Assembly (NCBI RefSeq): GCF_023218075.1
Contig: NZ_JALPTB010000035.1
Coordinates: forward strand, 1 to 64,000
Length of the DNA: 64,000 bases
Source: Rhodococcus sp. HM1
Lineage (GTDB): Bacteria > Actinomycetota > Actinomycetes > Mycobacteriales > Mycobacteriaceae
Direction: 5' to 3'
Within the stretch, counting starts at the first letter, position 1. Every line of letters starts with the position of its first letter. Positions 49,658 to 58,568 of the stretch are shown in pieces. A model generated the notes under the pieces. It was not told where the DNA came from. It was given only the letters and a program-made list of their open reading frames with translations, and did no database searches. The position numbers were made by a program, and so were the translations under genes.

Positions 49658-52570
49658 TCACGTGTCCGAGCCCCGTCGGACCGCGGCGGCGAGCAGCTGT
49701 GCGGCGTGCTGCGGGGTCACGGAGGGCAGCAGGTCACGAATCTGTGTACGGCAGCTGAACCCGTCCGCCAGGATCGTCGTCCCCGGATCGGCCGCCCGGA
49801 TCGCAGGCAGCAACTTGTCCTCGGCGCACGCGACCGACACCTCGTAGTGGCCGGCTTCGAATCCGAAGTTCCCGGCGAGCCCGCAACAGCCGGCGTCGAG
49901 AACAGTGGTGTCCACACCCGCGTGGTCCAGCACCGTTGCGTCGTCGCGGTAGCCCATCACCGCGTGCTGGTGGCAGTGCGGCTGAATCAGCGCCGACATC
50001 CCGAGTGTGTGCGGCGGGCGCCAATCCGGCACCCTCGCCTGCAGCAATTCCCCGAGGGTGAACGTCTGCGCCGCCAGCCGCCGGGCGTCCTCGTTGCCGG
50101 GCATCAACTCGGGCAGATCCGACCGGAACACCGCCGCGCAACTCGGCTCGAGCACCACGACGGGAGTGCCGGAACGCAGGACCGGAGCGAGCAGCCGCAG
50201 GGTACGGGTGAGCACCTTCTGCGCGACCGCGAGCTGTCCCGTCGAGATCCACGTCAGGCCGCAGCAGGCGAACTCCTCGGGCACCTCGACCGCGAATCCT
50301 GCGGCTTCGAGCACCGTCACGGCGTCCCGGGCGATGTCCGGCTCGAAGTTGTCGGTGAACGTGTCCGGCCACAACACCACCGGCCCGTGCACTCGGTGCG
50401 GCGGCGGGGGCTCGCGCCGTCGCCACCACTGCGTGAACCGCTGCCGGGCGAACCGCGGGAGAGTTCGCCGAGGGTCGATGCCCCCGGCCCGGGCGAGCAG
50501 CGGCGACAACCCACGCGCGTGGGCGGCGGCGTTGACCACGGAGGGGGCCGCCGAGGCGACCCGGGCCAGCACCGGCAGCCAGCCCATCGAATAGTGCGCG
50601 CGGGGACGCACCCGGCCGCGGTAGTGGTGGAACAGGAACTCGGCCTTGTAGGTGGCCATGTCGACGTTGACGGGGCAGTCCGAGAGGCAGCCCTTGCAGG
50701 CCAGGCACAGATCGAGCGCGTCCCGGACCGCCTCCGAGCGCCATCCGTCCGTGATGACCTCGCCGTTGAGCATCTCGAACAGCAGCCGGGCGCGACCGCG
50801 GGTGGAGTGCTCCTCCTCGCCGGTGGCCCGGTAGCTCGGGCACATCACCCCGGACTCGTGACCGCGGCACTTGCCCACGCCCACACACCGCGCGGCGGCG
50901 CGCGAGAAGCGGTGGTCGTCGTCCGGGAACCCGAACCGGGTCGCGGGTTCGAGCGGCAGGTACGCGGAACCCTGGCGCAGGTTCTCGTCGAGCCGGTAGG
51001 GCGCGACGATCTTGCCGGGATTCATCCGGTTACCGGGATCGAACAGGTTCTTGAGCTCCCCGAACGCCGTGACCAGCCGGTCGCCGAACATGATCGGCAA
51101 CAGCTCTCCGCGGGACTGGCCGTCGCCGTGTTCCCCGGACAGCGACCCGCCGTATCCGACGACCAGGTGTGCGGCCTCCTCCACGAAACGGCGGTAGCGT
51201 GCGACGCCGGGCGCGGTACGCAGATCGAAGGGGATGCGGGTGTGCACGCACCCGTGGCCGAAGTGCCCGTACAACGAGGCGGTGCCGTAGTCGTACCGGT
51301 CGAGCAGATCCCGGAAGTCCCGCAGATAGTCGCCGAGACGCTCCGGGGGGACCGCCGCGTCCTCCCAGCCTTCGTGGGTCTCCGGCCCGTCCGGGGGATA
51401 GGCGGTGGCGCCGAGTCCCGCCTCGCGCGCGGCCCACACCTTCTTCTCGAGGGCCGGGTCGTCGAGCACGCGCGTCGACGCCGACCTGTCGCGTTCCAGG
51501 TGCGCGATCATCGCGCGGGCCCGCTCGTCCGACTCGTCGGTGCTGTCGCCGGTGAACCGCGCCAGCAGCCACGCGGATCCCTCCGGCAGTTCGGCGAGCG
51601 CCTTCTCGGCGAGGCGCTTGCTGTGCTCGAGCGTGACGAGCCGGTGGTCGATGCCCTCGAGTGCGGCTGGATCGTGTTCGAGTACGAGGGGCACCGCGTC
51701 CGCGGCCTCGACGATGTCGCCGAATCCGGCGACGACGAGCGTCTCGGCGGCCGGGACCGCAACGAGATCCAGTTCGGCGCGCAACACCGTGACCAGGGTG
51801 CTCTCCGAGCCGGTGAGCAATCCCGCCACGTGGAAACCGTTCTCCGGCAACAGTGAATCGAGGTTGTAGCCGGACACGCGCCGCGGAATCCGTGGGTAGC
51901 GGGCGCGGATCTCGTCGGCGTACGAGTCGCGCAACCGGCGCAGCCCCCGGTAGATCTCGGCGCGCCGGCCCCCGGCGGCAACGATCCGGTCGAACTCGTC
52001 GTCGTCGGTGGCTCCGACCCACATCCGCAACCCGTCGTGGGTGAGCACCTCGAGGCGGCGCACCGAATCGACGGTCTTGCCGTACGCCTGGGCCGTCGAA
52101 CCGCACGAGTTGTTGCCGATCATGCCGCCGATGGTGCAACTCACGTGCGTCGAGGGCTTCGGACCGAACATCAGGCCGTCCGGGTCGAGCTTGTTGTTGA
52201 GGACGTCGAGCGCGATGCCGGGTTCGACCTGCACGGTGCCGGCGTCGGCGTCCACCGACAGCACGCGGTGGCAGTACTTGGTCCAGTCGAGCACCACCGC
52301 GGTGTTGCAGCACTGACCGGCCAGGCTGGTGCCGCCACCGCGGGAGAGCACCGGCACGTCGCGTTCGTGGCACACCGCGACCGCGGCGACCGCGGCTTCC
52401 GGGGTCCGGGGCACCACCACACCGATGGGCACCTGACGGTAGTTCGAGGCGTCGGTCGAGTACGCGGCGCGCGAACCGGGGTCGAACCGGACCTCGCCGT
52501 CGACGCGGTCCCGCAGGTCCTGCTCGAGCGCGGCGAACGGCAGTGTGGACCGGTGGAGTTCGGAAGTCAT
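49658..52570 (-). CDS. FAD-linked oxidase/Fe-S fusion (D-2-hydroxyacid dehydrogenase type)
   Basis: A 970-residue fusion equivalent to GlcD plus GlcF. Residues about 30-530 are a PCMH-type FAD-binding domain (VLSRGGGTSLAGQCCNTAVVLD, CTIGGMIGNNSCGSTAQAYGKT) plus the FAD-oxidase C domain (GYGGSLSGEHGDGQSRGELL, FDPGNRMNPGKIV). From about 610 a ferredoxin-like part has CLACKGCLSDCPVNVDM, and two CCG domains follow (FACCGLTWISTG, DAGCCGLAGNFG). Probably oxidises D-lactate, glycolate or a sugar-derived 2-hydroxyacid and passes electrons to quinone. 6 bp downstream of the enolase-type gene. Confidence 0.87.
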   Translation of the reverse strand: MTSELHRSTLPFAALEQDLRDRVDGEVRFDPGSRAAYSTDASNYRQVPIGVVVPRTPEAAVAAVAVCHERDVPVLSRGGGTSLAGQCCNTAVVLDWTKYCHRVLSVDADAGTVQVEPGIALDVLNNKLDPDGLMFGPKPSTHVSCTIGGMIGNNSCGSTAQAYGKTVDSVRRLEVLTHDGLRMWVGATDDDEFDRIVAAGGRRAEIYRGLRRLRDSYADEIRARYPRIPRRVSGYNLDSLLPENGFHVAGLLTGSESTLVTVLRAELDLVAVPAAETLVVAGFGDIVEAADAVPLVLEHDPAALEGIDHRLVTLEHSKRLAEKALAELPEGSAWLLARFTGDSTDESDERARAMIAHLERDRSASTRVLDDPALEKKVWAAREAGLGATAYPPDGPETHEGWEDAAVPPERLGDYLRDFRDLLDRYDYGTASLYGHFGHGCVHTRIPFDLRTAPGVARYRRFVEEAAHLVVGYGGSLSGEHGDGQSRGELLPIMFGDRLVTAFGELKNLFDPGNRMNPGKIVAPYRLDENLRQGSAYLPLEPATRFGFPDDDHRFSRAAARCVGVGKCRGHESGVMCPSYRATGEEEHSTRGRARLLFEMLNGEVITDGWRSEAVRDALDLCLACKGCLSDCPVNVDMATYKAEFLFHHYRGRVRPRAHYSMGWLPVLARVASAAPSVVNAAAHARGLSPLLARAGGIDPRRTLPRFARQRFTQWWRRREPPPPHRVHGPVVLWPDTFTDNFEPDIARDAVTVLEAAGFAVEVPEEFACCGLTWISTGQLAVAQKVLTRTLRLLAPVLRSGTPVVVLEPSCAAVFRSDLPELMPGNEDARRLAAQTFTLGELLQARVPDWRPPHTLGMSALIQPHCHQHAVMGYRDDATVLDHAGVDTTVLDAGCCGLAGNFGFEAGHYEVSVACAEDKLLPAIRAADPGTTILADGFSCRTQIRDLLPSVTPQHAAQLLAAAVRRGSDT

Positions 52571-52576
52571 TGCCGG

Positions 52577-53710
52577 TCAATCCTTTCCGGCGGTGTTCGG
52601 GTGGGGGCCGTGCACGCGGTACCGGTCGATGTCGCCCACCCGCAGCGACAGGCCGTGTCCCGGTGCATCCGGATCGGGGCGGAGGAATCCACCGGTGGGG
52701 TCGAGGTCGCCGTCGAAGAAGAGCGCCTCGATCCGGACGTGATCGTGGAACCATTCGAGATGCCGCAGGTTCGGGGTGGCGGCGGCGACGTGCACGTGCA
52801 GGTGGGGCGCGCAGTGCCCGGAGATGTCGAGGTGGTGGGACGCGGCGACCGCGGCGACGCGCCGCCATTCCGTGATCCCGCCGCACCGGGACACATCGGC
52901 CTGCAGGCAATCGACCGCGCCGGCTGCGCACATGCGGCGGAAGTACGTCAGGTCGTAGCCGTATTCGCCGGCGGTGACGTCGGCGTCGACCGCCTCGCGG
53001 ACGCGTCGCAGCCCGTCTAGGTCGTCGGAGGAGACCGGCTCCTCGAACCATCGCACCCGCGCGTCCGCCGCAGTCGACGCCACCCGGATCGCCTGCTTGA
53101 CCCCGTACGCGCCGTTGGCGTCGACGAACAGTTCGGCATCGTCACCGATCGAGTTGCGGGACAAGTGGATACGAGCGAGATCGCGGTCGGTCGCGGCGCC
53201 GCGGTCCTGGCCGATCTTGATCTTCACCCGGGGAATCTCCTGGACGTGCACCCAGTATTCGAGCTGTGCGGTGAGCCGATCCGCGTCGTAGGTGGTGAAC
53301 CCGCCGGAGCCGTACACCGGGACCCGGTCGTGCACCGCGCCGAGCAGCCGGTGCAGCGGCAGTCCCAGCAGTCTCGCCGCGAGGTCCCACAGGGCGACAT
53401 CCACCGCGGAGATCGCGCAGGCCGCCACCCCGGGGCGTCCGGCGTTGCGCACCGACCGGTACATGCGCTCGTACGCGCGACCGGTCGCGAACGCATCGCA
53501 CCCGAGAACCTCACCGGCGAGGATGTCGGTGACCACGTCGGCGCAGGCGACGGGCCCGTAGGTCCATCCGGTGCCGACCCGTCCACCCGCGGCCACGCGC
53601 ACCAGCACGAGGGTGGTCGACGTCCACGCGAGCGTGCCGTCCGCCTCCTCCGTGTCGGTGGGCACGGTGTACGCCGTGGCGGTGATCTCCTCGATCGGTG
53701 CGTCGAGCAC
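52577..53710 (-). CDS. Enolase-superfamily (mandelate racemase-like) sugar-acid dehydratase or racemase
   Basis: A 377-residue enzyme. The N-terminal capping domain is followed by the barrel with the KxK base motif PRVKIKIGQD (about 160-169), metal ligands in LFVDANGAY, WFEEPVS and VTAGEYGYDL, Asp in LQADVSRCGGITEW and the His/Glu region SGHCAPHLHVHVAAATPNLRHLEWF given in parts. This matches the mandelate racemase subgroup, whose members dehydrate acid sugars or racemise hydroxyacids; the substrate cannot be read from sequence. GTG start 6 bp after the ThDP-enzyme stop. Confidence 0.83.
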   Translation of the reverse strand: MLDAPIEEITATAYTVPTDTEEADGTLAWTSTTLVLVRVAAGGRVGTGWTYGPVACADVVTDILAGEVLGCDAFATGRAYERMYRSVRNAGRPGVAACAISAVDVALWDLAARLLGLPLHRLLGAVHDRVPVYGSGGFTTYDADRLTAQLEYWVHVQEIPRVKIKIGQDRGAATDRDLARIHLSRNSIGDDAELFVDANGAYGVKQAIRVASTAADARVRWFEEPVSSDDLDGLRRVREAVDADVTAGEYGYDLTYFRRMCAAGAVDCLQADVSRCGGITEWRRVAAVAASHHLDISGHCAPHLHVHVAAATPNLRHLEWFHDHVRIEALFFDGDLDPTGGFLRPDPDAPGHGLSLRVGDIDRYRVHGPHPNTAGKD

Positions 53711-53716
53711 GCCGGC

Positions 53717-55510
53717 TCATCCGTTCTTGTGCGGCAGGAACTCCTGGACCTTCGTCGCCAGGCCGGTCGTGACGAATCCCCACGCGTCCTCGTCGCCCTG
53801 CAGGACCGCGGCGGTCGTGGACTTGAACTGATCCCAGGTCGCGTGGGGCGGGATCGGCGGCATATCCGGATCGGTGTGCACGTCCAGGAGGGTCGGGCGA
53901 TCCGCGGACAGGGCCGTCTCCCACGCCCCTGCCAGTTCGTCCGGAGCGGTGACGGTGACGCCACCGAGACCGAGACCGGCTGCGAAGGCCGCGTAGTCGA
54001 CGTCCGGAAGCGTCTGGGACTCCACGAATTTCGGGGCGCCGCCCATCGCCCGCATCTCCCACGTGACCTGGTTGAGGTCGTTGTTGTGCAGGACGGCGAC
54101 GATCAGCCGCGGATCGTCCCACTGCTGCCAGTACCGCTTGACGGTGATCAGCTCGGCGAGACCGTTCATCTGCATCGCCCCGTCGCCCGCGAAGACGATC
54201 ACCGGGCGGCCCGGATGCGCGAACTTGGCGCCGATCCCGTAGGGCACGCCCGGTCCCATCGTCGCGAGGGTCCCGGACAGCGATCCGCGCATTCCGGGCC
54301 GGAATTTCAGTTGCCGCGCATACCAATTCGCGGCCGAGCCGGAGTCCGCCGTGACGATCGCGTCGTCCGGCAGCCGTGTCGAGGCCTCGGCGAACATGCG
54401 CAGCGGGTTGATCGGATCGGCGTCCACCTCGGCCTGCTTGTCCATCGTCTCCCACCAACGGGCGACGTCGGATTCGATCTTCTCCCGCCAGGTCCGGTCC
54501 TCCTTGCGCCGCAGGTTCGGAATCAACGCGCGCAGAGCGCTTTTCGCATCCGCGACGACGTTCACCTCGTACGGATAGCGCATGCCGATCATGCTGCCGT
54601 CGATGTCGATCTGCACCGCCCGGGCCTGTTCGAAACCGGGCAGGAACTGGGTGTACGGGAAGCTCGAACCGACGGTGAGGAGGGTGTCGCAGTCCCGCAT
54701 CATCTCGTAGCTCGGCCGGGTGCCCAGCAGACCGATCGCACCGGTCACCCAGGGCAGTTCGTCGGAGAGCACGTCCTTGCCGAGCAACGCCTTCGCCGCA
54801 CCCGCGCCCAGCAGGTCGGCGACCTGGGCGACCTCCTCGTGGGCGCCGCGCGCACCCTGTCCGACCAGCATCGCGACCTTCGTGCCGGCGTTCAGCACAT
54901 CGGCGGCCCGGCTCACGGCATCGGCGTCCGGATCCACCGCGGGACGGTCGAAGCCGACACTGGACGGCACCATCTTGAACGCGTGGGCGGGCGGGGAGTA
55001 GTCCAGTTCCTGCACGTCTGCCGGAATGATCAGGGCGGTCGGGGCCCGGCGGGTCAGCGCGACCCGGAACGCGCGATCGAGGACGTTCGGCAACTGCTCG
55101 GGGACCGTCACCATCTGCACGTAGTCGGAGGCGACGTCCTTGTACAGGCTGAGCAGATCCACCTCCTGCTGGTAGGACCCGCCCATCGCACTGCGGTTGG
55201 TCTGCCCGACGATCGCGACCACCGGAACGTGATCGAGTTTGGCGTCGTACAGGCCGTTGAGCAGATGGATCGCGCCGGGCCCGGACGTCGCCATGCACAC
55301 CCCGACCCGGTCGGTGAACTTCGCGTAGCCGACGGCCTCGAAGGCGCTCATCTCCTCGTGGCGGGACTGGACGAACTGCGGATCGTCGTCGGCACGTCCC
55401 CAGGCGGCGAGGATGCCGTTGATCCCGTCCCCGGCGTAGGCGAAGACGTGCTTCACTCCCCACGCGCGCAGACGTTCGAGCAGATAGTCGGAAACCTTCT
55501 GGCTGGACAT
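53717..55510 (-). CDS. ThDP-dependent enzyme, pyruvate oxidase/quinone-dependent pyruvate dehydrogenase type
   Basis: A 597-residue three-domain enzyme. The N-terminal pyrimidine domain contains SRHEEMSAFEAVGYAKFT with the activating Glu, TSGPGAIHLLNGLYDAK and PVVAIVGQTN; the central FAD/Rossmann domain has VAMLVGQGARGAHEE; the C-terminal ThDP site is VIFAGDGAMQMNGLAEL with the NND about 28 residues later. Closest in layout to PoxB-type enzymes; acetolactate synthase-like enzymes are the alternative. The ATG at 55510 has AGGAGG 9 bases upstream. First gene of a three-gene operon. Confidence 0.85.
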   Translation of the reverse strand: MSSQKVSDYLLERLRAWGVKHVFAYAGDGINGILAAWGRADDDPQFVQSRHEEMSAFEAVGYAKFTDRVGVCMATSGPGAIHLLNGLYDAKLDHVPVVAIVGQTNRSAMGGSYQQEVDLLSLYKDVASDYVQMVTVPEQLPNVLDRAFRVALTRRAPTALIIPADVQELDYSPPAHAFKMVPSSVGFDRPAVDPDADAVSRAADVLNAGTKVAMLVGQGARGAHEEVAQVADLLGAGAAKALLGKDVLSDELPWVTGAIGLLGTRPSYEMMRDCDTLLTVGSSFPYTQFLPGFEQARAVQIDIDGSMIGMRYPYEVNVVADAKSALRALIPNLRRKEDRTWREKIESDVARWWETMDKQAEVDADPINPLRMFAEASTRLPDDAIVTADSGSAANWYARQLKFRPGMRGSLSGTLATMGPGVPYGIGAKFAHPGRPVIVFAGDGAMQMNGLAELITVKRYWQQWDDPRLIVAVLHNNDLNQVTWEMRAMGGAPKFVESQTLPDVDYAAFAAGLGLGGVTVTAPDELAGAWETALSADRPTLLDVHTDPDMPPIPPHATWDQFKSTTAAVLQGDEDAWGFVTTGLATKVQEFLPHKNG

Positions 55511-55683
55511 CGGACGGGTCCTCCTCACGGATCGACGGACCGACATCGGACTCGGTTCGGGTTCCCCGCTCCACCGTGTCTATTCACAACCGGAACCATC
55601 GATTCGCTCGAGCACCGTTTGAGCCGGTTTCCCGCCGGGAATTCCGATCCGAACGGTCTCGAAACGGCAGGAAGGAAGTGCCG

Positions 55684-57498
55684 ATGGCGGATCCGGCTGC
55701 GTGCCGCGAGAGCACCGCGCCGGCGCCGGCCGACTCGACCGGGCACGACCACCGACTCCGGCCGCACGTGCTGCGCGACTACGCGCTCATCGCGGACGGG
55801 GAACGCGGTGCGCTCATCGGCCCCCGCGGGGATCTCGCGTGGATGTGCGCGCCCCGCTGGGACAGTGACGCGGTGTTCTCCTCGCTGCTCGGTGGCCCGG
55901 GTGCCTATGTCGTCGAACCGGACAGTGACCGCTACACCTGGGGTGGCTTCTACGAGGACCGCACCCTCATCTGGCGCAGCCACTGGGTCACCGCGACCGG
56001 GATCGTCGAATCGCGGGACGCGTTGGCCTTTCCCGGCGACCCGCACACCGCGATCGTGCTGCGCCGCATCGTCGCCGTCGACGCCGACGCACAGGTCGAC
56101 GTCGAACTGCTCGTCGCCGCCGGATTCGGTGCGATACCCATGGACACGATCACGGCCGAATCCGGCGTGTGGACGATGCGTGCCGGCCCGCTGAGACTCC
56201 GCTGGACCGGCGCGCCCGACGCACACATCCACGACGGCCGGCTCGCCGCGACCGTCCGGCTACGGTGCGGGGAATACCACGACCTGGTGCTGGAACTGAG
56301 CGATCGGACCCTGCCCGGCCGTCCGCCGGACCCCGACGATCTCTGGACCCGCACCGAACACGCCTGGCACCGCGCACTACCCCCGGTCGAAGGCACCCTC
56401 GCCGACCGCGACGCGCGCTTCGCCTCCGCGGTGTTGCGGGGCCTCACCGGTGGCAGCGGCGGCATGGTCGCCGCCGCGACGACGTCGCTGCCGGAGCGGG
56501 CCGAACAGGGACGCAACTACGACTACCGCTACAGCTGGATCCGCGACCAGTGCTACGCCGGTGTCGCGTTCGCGACCGCCGGTCCGCATCCCCTCCTCGA
56601 CACCGCTGTCGGATTCGTCTCCGAACGACTCCTCGCCGACGGTGAGGAGTTGAAACCCGCCTACACCGTCGAGGGCGGCCGGGTGCCCGACGAGAAGACT
56701 GTGGACCTGCCCGGATATCCGGGAGCGGACGTGCGCGCCGGCAATCACGTCAACGCCCAGTTCCAGCTCGACGTGTTCGGCGAGGCACTGGTGCTGTTCG
56801 CCGCCGCGGCCCGCCTCGACCGGCTCGACGCCGTGCACCACCGGGCGGTGGACGTCGCGGTCGAGGCGATCGAGAAGCACTGGCGCGACGCCGACGCGGG
56901 GATCTGGGAGCTCGACGACCGGTACTGGGCGCATTCCCGGCTGATCTGCGCGGCGGGGCTGCGCTCGATGGCGCGGTACGGGCCGGCACGGCCCTCCGGC
57001 CGGTGGAACGCGCTCGCCGACACCCTCGTCGCCGCCACCACCGAGACCTGCCTGCACCGGTCCGGACGCTGGCAGCGTGCCCCCGGCGACGACCGGGTCG
57101 ACGCCGCGCTGCTGTTGCCGGCCATCCGCGGTGCCGTCCCGGCGGACGATCCGCGTAGCCGACGGACCCTCGACGCCGTGCGCGCCGACCTCGGTCGCGA
57201 AGGCTACGTCTACCGGTTCCGGCACGAGAAGGGGCCGCTCGAGGCGGCCGAAGGCGCCTTCCTGCTCTGCGGATTCGTGATGGCCCTGGCCGAGCACCAG
57301 CAGGGACACCGGACCGCCGCGGCGCGGTGGTTCGAACGCAACCGCTCCGCGTGCGGCTCGCCGGGACTGTTCACCGAGGAGTTCGACGTCGAACAACGTC
57401 AGCTGCGCGGCAACCTTCCGCAGTGCTTCGTCCACGCCCTGCTGTTCGAATCCGCCCATCGACTGGCCGAGGACCCCGGCCGAGAGGAATCGTCATGA
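55684..57498 (+). CDS. Glycoside hydrolase family 15 protein (glucoamylase or trehalase type)
   Basis: A 604-residue cytoplasmic GH15 enzyme. The start region RDYALIADGERGALIGPRGDLAWMCAPRWDSDAVF is typical; the catalytic (alpha/alpha)6 barrel shows NYDYRYSWIRDQCYAG (about 278-293), the first catalytic acid near DGEELKPAYTVEG, and the second in LEAAEGAFLLCGFVMALAEHQ (about 519-539). No signal peptide. Mycobacterial and Thermoplasma GH15 proteins of this layout hydrolyse trehalose, so trehalase is a good guess. The ATG at 55684 follows GGAAG. Overlaps the SDR gene. Confidence 0.88.
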   Translation: MADPAACRESTAPAPADSTGHDHRLRPHVLRDYALIADGERGALIGPRGDLAWMCAPRWDSDAVFSSLLGGPGAYVVEPDSDRYTWGGFYEDRTLIWRSHWVTATGIVESRDALAFPGDPHTAIVLRRIVAVDADAQVDVELLVAAGFGAIPMDTITAESGVWTMRAGPLRLRWTGAPDAHIHDGRLAATVRLRCGEYHDLVLELSDRTLPGRPPDPDDLWTRTEHAWHRALPPVEGTLADRDARFASAVLRGLTGGSGGMVAAATTSLPERAEQGRNYDYRYSWIRDQCYAGVAFATAGPHPLLDTAVGFVSERLLADGEELKPAYTVEGGRVPDEKTVDLPGYPGADVRAGNHVNAQFQLDVFGEALVLFAAAARLDRLDAVHHRAVDVAVEAIEKHWRDADAGIWELDDRYWAHSRLICAAGLRSMARYGPARPSGRWNALADTLVAATTETCLHRSGRWQRAPGDDRVDAALLLPAIRGAVPADDPRSRRTLDAVRADLGREGYVYRFRHEKGPLEAAEGAFLLCGFVMALAEHQQGHRTAAARWFERNRSACGSPGLFTEEFDVEQRQLRGNLPQCFVHALLFESAHRLAEDPGREESS

Positions 57499-58517
57499 CC
57501 GAGATGCCGACGCAGGTCGTGGTGGTCACCGGCGCCACCGGTGGTATCGGCCGGGCGGTCGCCCGCGCCTACGGTGCCCGCGGCGCCCGGGTGGCGCTGC
57601 TGGCCCGCGGCGAAGCCGGGTTGGACGCGGCCGCCCGCGACGTCACCGCCGCCGGCGGCACCGCGCTGCCCATACCCACCGACGTCGCGGACCCGGACCG
57701 CGTGGAGGCGGCGGCGAGCCGCACCGAGGACGAACTCGGACCCATCGACGTGTGGGTGAACGTGGCATTCACCTCGGTGTTCGCGCCCGCGACGGAGATC
57801 TCGGCGGCCGAGTACCGCCGCGTCACCGAGGTGAACTACCTCGGCTACGTCTACGGCACCTGTGCCGCACTGCGCCGGATGAAACCCCGGAACCGCGGCT
57901 CCGTCGTACAGGTCGGCTCCGCGCTGGCCTATCGAGGCATCCCCCTGCAGAGCGCGTACTGCGGTTCCAAGCACGCCATCCAGGGCTTCACCGAATCCCT
58001 GCGCTGCGAACTGCTGCACGAGCACAGCGGAGTGCACGTGACAATGGTGCAGATGCCCGCCGTGAACACCCCGCAGTTCTCCTGGGTGCGTTCGCGGCTG
58101 CCCAAGCGGGCGCAGCCGGTACCGCCGATCTTCCAGCCCGAGGTCGCCGCGCGTGCGGTGCTCCACGCGGCCGACCACCCGCGACGCCGTGAGTACTGGG
58201 TGGGGGCGAGCACCGCCGTCACGCTGGCACTCAACGCCGTCGCTCCCGGTCTGCTCGACCGGTATCTGGCCCGGACCGGCTACGCCTCGCAGCAGACCGA
58301 GCAACCCCGTGACCCGGACCAGCCGGAGAACCTGTTCACCCCGGCCGACGACGAGGAGGGGCGGGACTTCGGTGCCCACGGAGCCTTCGACGAGCGGGCG
58401 CATTCACACAGTCCGCAGGTGTGGGCCTCCCAGCACCACGGCGTGCTCGGGGGCGCCGCGGTCGCGGTCGTGGCCGGAGCCGCGGCGATCGGCGTCGGCC
58501 GCCGCCTGCGCCCGTGA
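57495..58517 (+). CDS. Short-chain dehydrogenase/reductase with C-terminal membrane segment
   Basis: A 340-residue SDR: VVVVTGATGGIGRAVARAYG (9-28) binds NAD(P), followed by the NVAF variant of the NNAG motif, active-site VQVGSALAYRGIPLQSAYCGSKHAI with the Ser, Tyr and Lys (about 139-163). An acidic linker and a hydrophobic end (GVLGGAAVAVVAGAAAIGVG) suggest membrane anchoring. The ATG shares 4 bp with the GH15 stop (ATGA). Substrate unknown. Confidence 0.86.
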   Translation: MTEMPTQVVVVTGATGGIGRAVARAYGARGARVALLARGEAGLDAAARDVTAAGGTALPIPTDVADPDRVEAAASRTEDELGPIDVWVNVAFTSVFAPATEISAAEYRRVTEVNYLGYVYGTCAALRRMKPRNRGSVVQVGSALAYRGIPLQSAYCGSKHAIQGFTESLRCELLHEHSGVHVTMVQMPAVNTPQFSWVRSRLPKRAQPVPPIFQPEVAARAVLHAADHPRRREYWVGASTAVTLALNAVAPGLLDRYLARTGYASQQTEQPRDPDQPENLFTPADDEEGRDFGAHGAFDERAHSHSPQVWASQHHGVLGGAAVAVVAGAAAIGVGRRLRP

Positions 58518-58568
58518 GGCGGTCCCGGCATCACGTCCCCGGCGTGCTGCCGGTAACGATCGTTCCGC

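Noticed and set aside
53165-56194. 1009-codon frame on the plus strand
   Set aside because: It runs antisense through the enolase-type and ThDP genes and into GH15 in another frame; an artefact of GC-rich third positions.
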